Shown one piece after another: positions 58,833 through 64,000 of a DNA stretch of 64,000 nucleotides (its first letter is position 1; each line of letters starts with the position of its first letter). Below the pieces are notes generated by a model. It had not been told where the DNA came from, did no database searches, and saw only the letters and a program-made list of their open reading frames with translations. The DNA is from Acidobacteriota bacterium. GTDB lineage: Bacteria; Acidobacteriota; Terriglobia; Terriglobales; SCQP01. The stretch is taken from the NCBI GenBank assembly GCA_021818955.1, contig JAKASR010000016.1, forward strand, positions 19,263-83,262, given 5' to 3'. The position numbers and the translations under genes are program-made.

Positions 58833-61106
58833 ATGCTTTATCCTGAATCCATCATGATTTCGGAATGGAAGCTGGAGTTGTTGCAAGATCTCTGGGACGA
58901 GCGCGAGGCGGCGCAACTGGATGAGCCGGAACGGCTGCGCTACCGCTCGAACCTGCTGGGCGCCGACCTGCGCATCACCAACTTTGGCGGCGGCAACACC
59001 AGCGCTAAATTGACGCTGTCCGATCCGCTGACGTATGAGCCGGCGGCGGTGTTATGGGTGAAGGGCAGCGGCGGCGACCTGGGAAGCATCAAGCGCTCGG
59101 GCTTCGCCACGCTTTATCTGGACAAGCTACACGCACTGGAAGCCCGCTATCGCGGTTCGGAGCATGAAGACGAGATGGTGGGCTACTATCCGCTCTGCAC
59201 CTTCGGGCTCAACCCGGTCGCCGCCTCGATCGACACGCCCCTGCACGGCTTTCTGCCCTTCGCTCATGTCGATCACCTGCATCCGGATTGGGGTATCGCG
59301 CTGGCGGCCTCGGCCAATGGGCGCGAGCGCATGCAGGAATTCAATCGCCGCTTCGAGCGCCATCTGGTCTGGCTGCCGTGGCAGCGCCCCGGCTTCGAGC
59401 TGGGACTGATGCTGCGCCGCGCGGTGGAAACGAATTCCGGCTGCGACGGCATCGTGCTCGGCGGGCATGGCTTGTTTACCTGGGGCGAGACCGCGCGCGA
59501 TTGCTACCGGCAAACTTTGCTGACCATCGATCAACTGGGGCGTTATCTCCACAGCTTTCCCAATTACGCCGCCGGCCAGCGTTTCGGCGGCGCGCGCCAT
59601 GCCGCCCTGCCCGAGCGGCGCAACCTGGCCCAAGCGCTGCTGCCGTTACTGCGCGGTCGGTTATCGGGACGCCAGCCGCTGATTGGTCACTTCAGCGATT
59701 CGCCGGCGGCGCTGGAATTTGTCAACTCGCGCGAGGCGCCCCAACTGGCGGCGCTCGGCACCAGTTGCCCCGATCACTTTGTGCGCACCAAAATCCGCCC
59801 GCTGTATCTGGAATGGCAATTGGCAAATACCCTAGAGGCCGTCGATTTTGCCGATTTGGAGCGGCGGCTGGATGAAGCGCTGGCCGCGTACCGGCGCGAC
59901 TACGAGGAATACTACCGGCGCTTTGCGGTTGCCGATTCGCCCGCCATGCGCGATGCCAATCCCACGGTGGTGCTGCTGCCGGGCGTGGGCGTGTTCAGTT
60001 TCGGACGCAGCAAGCCGGAAGCGCGGCGCACGGGCGAGTTTTATCTCAACGCCATCGAGGTGATGGCGGGCGCCTCGGCGCTGGCCGAAGCGGGAGAGAG
60101 CCAATCCGCGGAAAAGGCCGCAAACAACGGCGAGGCCTTGCCGCAAGCGGGCGCGGCCGCGCCCGCCTCGGCGTTTGCCGTGCACGCCAACTACGTCGCC
60201 TTGCCGTTGAGCGAAGCGTTTCGCATCGAGTACTGGCCACTGGAAGAAGCCAAGCTGCGCCGCATGCCTCCGGAAAAAGAATGGAGCCGCCGGGTGGCGC
60301 TGGTCATGGGCGGCGGCAGCGGCATCGGGCACGAAACCGCGCGCCTGCTGGCCGAACGCGGCGCGCATGTCGTGGTCGCCGACCGCGACCGTACATCCGC
60401 CGAAGCCACCGCCCAGGAGCTGGCGGCCACGGCAGGCGCTGAGGCGGTGCGGGCGGAAGCCGCCGATTTGACCGATCGCCTGGCGGTGCGGGATTTATTA
60501 AGGCGCGCGGCGGAAAGTTTTGGCGGCCTCGATCTGGTCATCAACACCGCCGCCGTTTTTCCCGCCTCGCCCGACGGGCGCATCAGCGACGCGCAGTGGC
60601 GGCAGGCGCTGGAGCTGAACGTGTGGGCCAACTATATGCTCGCCGACGAGTTGGCCTCTTTCTGGAAACGCCAGGCGATGCCGGCGGTGCTGATGCTGGT
60701 GGGCTCGGCCAATGCGGTCGTGCCCAAAACCGGCAGCGAGGCTTACGATGTCAGCAAAGCGGCGGTGAATCATCTGGTGCGGGAACTGGCGATTGGCCTG
60801 GCGCCGCGGGTGCGGGTCAACGCCATCGCCCCCGCCACCGTGGTCGAAGGCTCGACCATGTTCGGTCGCGAGCGCGTGCTGGCTTCGCTGGCCAAATACA
60901 AGCTGCCACACACGCGCGAGGAAACGGACGAGGTTTTGCGCGCGCGACTGGCGGAATTTTATGCCGGCCGCACTCTGCTCAAGCGTCCGGTCACGCCGCG
61001 CGACTGCGCCGAAGCCCTTCTATTTGTCGCTTCCAGCCGCGCCGCCTGCACCACCGGCCACATTTTTCCCGTGGACGCCGGCCTGAGCGAGGCGTTTTTG
61101 CGTTAA
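58833..61106 (+). CDS. rhaEW: Bifunctional rhamnulose-1-phosphate aldolase / L-lactaldehyde dehydrogenase (RhaEW)
   Basis: 757 residues from the ATG at 58833 (58809 and 58854 are alternatives; the frame stays open back to 58503 inside rhaI). The N-terminal class II aldolase domain shows ITNFGGGNTSAKLTL, PLHGFLPFAHVDHLHPDWGI with the zinc His pair and GIVLGGHGLFTWGETARDCY with the third His. The C-terminal part is a short-chain dehydrogenase: VALVMGGGSGIGHETARLLA, VLMLVGSANAVVPKTGSEAY and the catalytic AYDVSKAA. The fusion splits rhamnulose-1-phosphate and oxidises the L-lactaldehyde to L-lactate. An Ala/Glu-rich insert near residue 425-450 precedes the dehydrogenase. Confidence 0.93.
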   Translation: MLYPESIMISEWKLELLQDLWDEREAAQLDEPERLRYRSNLLGADLRITNFGGGNTSAKLTLSDPLTYEPAAVLWVKGSGGDLGSIKRSGFATLYLDKLHALEARYRGSEHEDEMVGYYPLCTFGLNPVAASIDTPLHGFLPFAHVDHLHPDWGIALAASANGRERMQEFNRRFERHLVWLPWQRPGFELGLMLRRAVETNSGCDGIVLGGHGLFTWGETARDCYRQTLLTIDQLGRYLHSFPNYAAGQRFGGARHAALPERRNLAQALLPLLRGRLSGRQPLIGHFSDSPAALEFVNSREAPQLAALGTSCPDHFVRTKIRPLYLEWQLANTLEAVDFADLERRLDEALAAYRRDYEEYYRRFAVADSPAMRDANPTVVLLPGVGVFSFGRSKPEARRTGEFYLNAIEVMAGASALAEAGESQSAEKAANNGEALPQAGAAAPASAFAVHANYVALPLSEAFRIEYWPLEEAKLRRMPPEKEWSRRVALVMGGGSGIGHETARLLAERGAHVVVADRDRTSAEATAQELAATAGAEAVRAEAADLTDRLAVRDLLRRAAESFGGLDLVINTAAVFPASPDGRISDAQWRQALELNVWANYMLADELASFWKRQAMPAVLMLVGSANAVVPKTGSEAYDVSKAAVNHLVRELAIGLAPRVRVNAIAPATVVEGSTMFGRERVLASLAKYKLPHTREETDEVLRARLAEFYAGRTLLKRPVTPRDCAEALLFVASSRAACTTGHIFPVDAGLSEAFLR

Positions 61107-61161
61107 AGCGCGATCTGATCATAGGCGCGCCTGAAAATCTAAACGATTATTCGAAAACCGA

Positions 61162-62637
61162 ATGGCTACTGCCTGCATAGCGATTGATCTGGGCGCCGAA
61201 AGCGGGCGCGTGCTGCTGGCGCGGCGCGCACCCGCTCGGGCGCTCGAAGCGAGTATCGTGTATCGCTTTCGCAACCATCCCGTCGAGCGCGAGGGCGGAT
61301 TGTACTGGGATTTGGCTTATCTCGAGCGCGAGATCGAACGCGGCGTGGATGCGGCCGCGGCGCAGGCTTCGGAAGGGATTGCCAGCTTAGGCGTGGATGG
61401 CTGGGCGGTGGATTACATCTGGCTGGACGCCGCCGGATGCGTGCTGGCGCCGCCGCGCTGCTACCGCGATCCGCGCACCGAATCGGCTATGCCGCAACTC
61501 TGGCGCCAGATTCCGGATGCCCGCCTCTATGCCTTGACGGGAGTGCAATCGCTGCGCTTCAACACGCTCTATCAGCTTTATGCCGACCGGCGCGATCACC
61601 TGGCGCTGCCGGAAGGCGCCGGCTGGCTGAACCTGCCCGAATACTTTTTGCATCACATGGGCGCGCCGGCGGTTTCCGAATACACCATGGCGACGCATAC
61701 GCAAATGCTCGATGGCCGCCGCCGCGCCTGGTCGGAGGAAATCTTCACCGCCGCCGGACTGAAGCTGGCCGCGGCGCCGCGCCTGGCCGAGCCGGGCACG
61801 CTGCTGGGCCCGCTGGCCGAACGCTGGCGGCGGCGCTGGCCGGCGCTGGCCGCGGCCCAACTGATCGCTCCCGCCTGCCATGACACCGCCTCCGCCATTG
61901 CCGCCACCGGCGCCGACGCGCTCGATACGGCGTTTTTGATTTCCGGCACCTGGTCGCTGATCGGCTGCGTGCTTTCCGAGCCCTGCCTGGCCGATGCCGC
62001 CCGCGCCGCCGGCTTTACCAACCAGGGCGGCATCGGCGGTTCGATTTATTTTTTGAAAAACGTTAATGGGCTGTGGCTGCTGGAGGAATGCCGGCGGGCC
62101 TGGAGCGCGGCCGGCCGCGCTTGGCCGCTGGAGGAATTGATCGCCGCCGCCGGCGAACATGGCCAGGGCGCGCCGATTTTTCCGGTGAATGCCCCGGAAC
62201 TGCTGCTGCCGGGCAACATGCCCGAGCGCATCAATCGCGAATTGTCGCGCGCCGGGCACGCTCCGCTGCCATTGTCGCCCGCAGCGGCCCCCCGCATGAC
62301 CGCCTCGATCTTCGCCAGCCTGGCCGACGCCTATGCCCGATCGCTGGAACAAGCTTCGGCCCTGACCGGACGCCGCTTTACCCGCCTGGTGGTTGCCGGC
62401 GGCGGCAGCCGCAATCATCTGCTGAATGCCTGGATTGCGGAACGCACCGGCTTGCAAATCGAGCACGGGCCGGCCGAGGCCTCGCTGGCGGGCAATGCCG
62501 CGCTGCAATTCGCGGCGCTGGAACGCGACGCCCTGCGGCGCGCCGGACAGACGAGTTGGAGTTCTCCCGCGCTGGCCGAGCTGGCCGGCGAAATTTCCGC
62601 CGCGCTGGAATCGAAAACCGCCGGCCGCGGAGCATGA
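61162..62637 (+). CDS. rhaB: L-rhamnulokinase
   Basis: Phosphorylates L-rhamnulose at C1. 491 residues, FGGY kinase family. N-terminal phosphate loop IAIDLGAESGRVLLARRAP, the substrate region SLGVDGWAVDYIWLDAAGCV, YRDPRTESAMPQLW, and the ATP-binding C-terminal domain with FLISGTWSLIGCVL, GSIYFLKNVNGLWLLEECRR and LVVAGGGSRNHLLNAWIAER. These motifs are specific for RhaB within the family. Last gene of the rha catabolic group, 55 bp behind rhaEW. Confidence 0.95.
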   Translation: MATACIAIDLGAESGRVLLARRAPARALEASIVYRFRNHPVEREGGLYWDLAYLEREIERGVDAAAAQASEGIASLGVDGWAVDYIWLDAAGCVLAPPRCYRDPRTESAMPQLWRQIPDARLYALTGVQSLRFNTLYQLYADRRDHLALPEGAGWLNLPEYFLHHMGAPAVSEYTMATHTQMLDGRRRAWSEEIFTAAGLKLAAAPRLAEPGTLLGPLAERWRRRWPALAAAQLIAPACHDTASAIAATGADALDTAFLISGTWSLIGCVLSEPCLADAARAAGFTNQGGIGGSIYFLKNVNGLWLLEECRRAWSAAGRAWPLEELIAAAGEHGQGAPIFPVNAPELLLPGNMPERINRELSRAGHAPLPLSPAAAPRMTASIFASLADAYARSLEQASALTGRRFTRLVVAGGGSRNHLLNAWIAERTGLQIEHGPAEASLAGNAALQFAALERDALRRAGQTSWSSPALAELAGEISAALESKTAGRGA

Positions 62638-62789
62638 AGCGGAAGGAAGAAGAAAACACAAAGTGCCCGCAGCTGGCAACTAAAGGAAAGCGCGGCTGAA
62701 CACACACGCTCCGAGCGGCCGTTAATGCTTATGGTAAACTGTCGCCCGTTTGGGATAAATTTGACGGGATTAAAATCAAAGGGCTCAGT

Positions 62790-63950
62790 ATGAGCACATT
62801 TTTACTTTTATTCCTAACCATATTTCCATATTACAGGCTGCAAAAAATATTGCCTAAACCCAGGAATGCACAAGAGGAATATGCGCGAGCATTAGCTTAT
62901 GGCAATGGCAATGGCAAAGGCGTTGTTAAAAACAATGCTAAATGTTTTTTCTGGATGAAACAATCCGCCCATCACGGCTACGCCCCGGCAGCCTTGCTGC
63001 TATCATTCATGTATCTGGATGGGGTTGGAACACAAGCGGATAAATCGCGGGCTTTATATTGGCTGCGCAAAGCCGCGCAGCATAATAATGCTCCGGCAGA
63101 AGTAGATTTGGGCTTCGATTACAAGCATGGAATCGGGGTTAAGCCCAATTGGCTACGCACGCTTTATTGGTATCGGAAAGCCGCAAAATCCGGATATGCG
63201 CGCGCCCAATATCAATTGGGTTGGTTCTATTGGCCGCCTGGAAATGGTCTGAAGCCGAACCTTGAAAAAGCCGTTTACTGGTGGGAAAAGGCGGCGCATC
63301 AAGGGTATCAAGCCGCGGAATACACATTGGTATCCCCATATTTATTTGGAGGTCCCGGCATAAAACCGGATTTGGCCAGGGCCACAGCTTGGGCCTTGAA
63401 GGCGGCCATGCCGCATCCGTCTCAACCCGACAGCCAGGATGAGGCCGCTTTGAATTTAGCCGGAAGGCTTTATATTTCCGGAATCGGCGTAGCCCGTAAT
63501 TATTCGAAAGCGTATTCGTATTGGCGAAAAGAAGACGCTATCCATCCCATGCTGCCGAACGATCAGCTTTGTATATTGTATGAGTATGGGCTCGGGGTCG
63601 AGCAAAACTACGCTCGTGCCGCTCAATGCTATCAAAAAGTAATCAAGATATATAAACGCGATGCATTTTGCAAAACAAAACTCGGGCTGTTATATCTTCA
63701 AGGACGGGGAGTAAATAAAAATTATCTTAAAGCCTTGAACTTATTCACACTGTCATCCGATAATCCCGTGAGTGATTATGAATTAGGCAAAATGAATGAA
63801 AACGGCCAAATTTTATATAAAGACCTGGTTGATGCCGTGATGTATTATCGCAAAGCCGCTCGAAAGGGTTATGTGTACTTAGCGGATGATCAGCGGACAC
63901 TCGGGGTCCCGAGTGGCGGGATCAGTTTAGCTCAAGCCACCCCGGCTTGA
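62790..63950 (+). CDS. Sel1-repeat protein, apparently cut by an insertion sequence
   Basis: 386 codons as it stands. An N-terminal hydrophobic segment (FLLLFLTIFPYY) is followed by about eight Sel1-like repeats: ALLLSFMYLDGVGTQADKSR, EVDLGFDYKHGIGVKPNWLR, YQLGWFYWPPGNGLKPNLEK, LAGRLYISGIGVARNYSKAY, LCILYEYGLGVEQNYARAAQ and TKLGLLYLQGRGVNKNYLKA. These repeats usually mediate protein contacts. The DNA is clearly more AT-rich than its neighbours, suggesting acquisition. From about 63887 the frame enters a sequence that looks like an IS end, so the last 21 residues (DDQRTLGVPSGGISLAQATP) are probably not native. Confidence 0.85.
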   Translation: MSTFLLLFLTIFPYYRLQKILPKPRNAQEEYARALAYGNGNGKGVVKNNAKCFFWMKQSAHHGYAPAALLLSFMYLDGVGTQADKSRALYWLRKAAQHNNAPAEVDLGFDYKHGIGVKPNWLRTLYWYRKAAKSGYARAQYQLGWFYWPPGNGLKPNLEKAVYWWEKAAHQGYQAAEYTLVSPYLFGGPGIKPDLARATAWALKAAMPHPSQPDSQDEAALNLAGRLYISGIGVARNYSKAYSYWRKEDAIHPMLPNDQLCILYEYGLGVEQNYARAAQCYQKVIKIYKRDAFCKTKLGLLYLQGRGVNKNYLKALNLFTLSSDNPVSDYELGKMNENGQILYKDLVDAVMYYRKAARKGYVYLADDQRTLGVPSGGISLAQATPA

Positions 63951-64000
63951 GCGGTGAATGTGCGGCCGTCCAGGAAGGCCTGGTAGGGTGTGCGGCCTTG
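63887..64000 (-). mobile_element. Right end of an insertion sequence (partial)
   Basis: The junction lies inside the Sel1 gene. The putative terminus starts TGATCAGCGGACAC at 63887, followed by a hairpin ACTCGGG-GT-CCCGAGT (63899-63914) and the end of a transposase gene on the minus strand. The element continues past the window edge. The family (IS3 or IS481-like, integrase core) is inferred from the transposase tail only. Confidence 0.65.
63932..64000 (-). CDS. Transposase C-terminus (partial, runs off the window)
   Basis: Minus-strand frame read from the edge gives Q-G-R-T-P-Y-Q-A-F-L-D-G-R-T-F-T-A-Q-A and ends G-V-A-stop at 63932. The pattern RTPYQAFLDG is the usual C-terminus of integrase-core (rve, DDE) transposases of the IS3/IS481 type. 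Only 22 codons are visible, so the family is tentative. Confidence 0.6.
   Translation of the reverse strand, partial: QGRTPYQAFLDGRTFTAQAGVA

Noticed and set aside
1..64000. CRISPR arrays, tRNA and rRNA genes
   Set aside because: No regularly spaced direct repeats and no cloverleaf or conserved rRNA segments were recognised by reading; short tRNAs cannot be excluded without a covariance search.

Overview
The window is a high-GC, densely coded bacterial chromosome segment, most consistent with an Acidobacteriota-like organism. This is inferred from the alternative complex III plus aa3-oxidase cluster, the DUF2911 and CRTAC1/UnbV proteins, the LutABC and RhaEW pathways and the codon bias; no rRNA or other marker gene is present. 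I recognised no tRNA, rRNA or CRISPR array. Layout: 1-3333 (minus) is a self-regulated tripartite efflux operon (TetR, TolC-like protein, EmrA-like adaptor cut by the window edge) with a clear operator. 3443-6751 (minus) carries leuB, a small cupin-like gene, a short leuA lacking its regulatory domain, and hpt. 6885-9532 holds four poorly characterised genes, one of them DedA-like. 9882-22845 (plus) is one long respiratory operon: actABCDEF (quinol:cytochrome c oxidoreductase), a diheme cytochrome c, and cytochrome c oxidase (ctaC, ctaD, ctaG, a 62-residue membrane protein, ctaE), mostly joined by ATGA-type overlaps. 23009-28646 (minus) has a methyltransferase, ilvN-ilvB-ilvC and glnA. 28930-38595 (plus) has a DUF2911 protein, icd-mdh, a DinB-like protein, tpx, a lipoprotein PPIase, two secreted metallopeptidases and an SGNH hydrolase. 

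From 38989 to 62637 the window holds a scattered but complete-looking L-rhamnose to pyruvate route. It contains a sugar-binding lipoprotein, a fused ABC ATPase-permease, a second permease, rhamnose isomerase, a fused rhamnulose-1-phosphate aldolase/lactaldehyde dehydrogenase, rhamnulokinase, and LutABC, which oxidises the resulting L-lactate. A pilT-like ATPase, an atypical second glutamine synthetase, an RND efflux pair and a CRTAC1/UnbV protein are interspersed. 

The last gene, a Sel1-repeat protein in visibly AT-richer DNA, appears to be cut by an insertion sequence whose transposase C-terminus runs off the right edge. The most interesting signals outside the genes are a 21-bp palindromic motif shared by the leuA and ilvC promoters (19 of 21 positions identical), a family of interspersed hairpin repeats, and word-like micro-repeats, one of which has become part of the coding linker in the fused ABC transporter.
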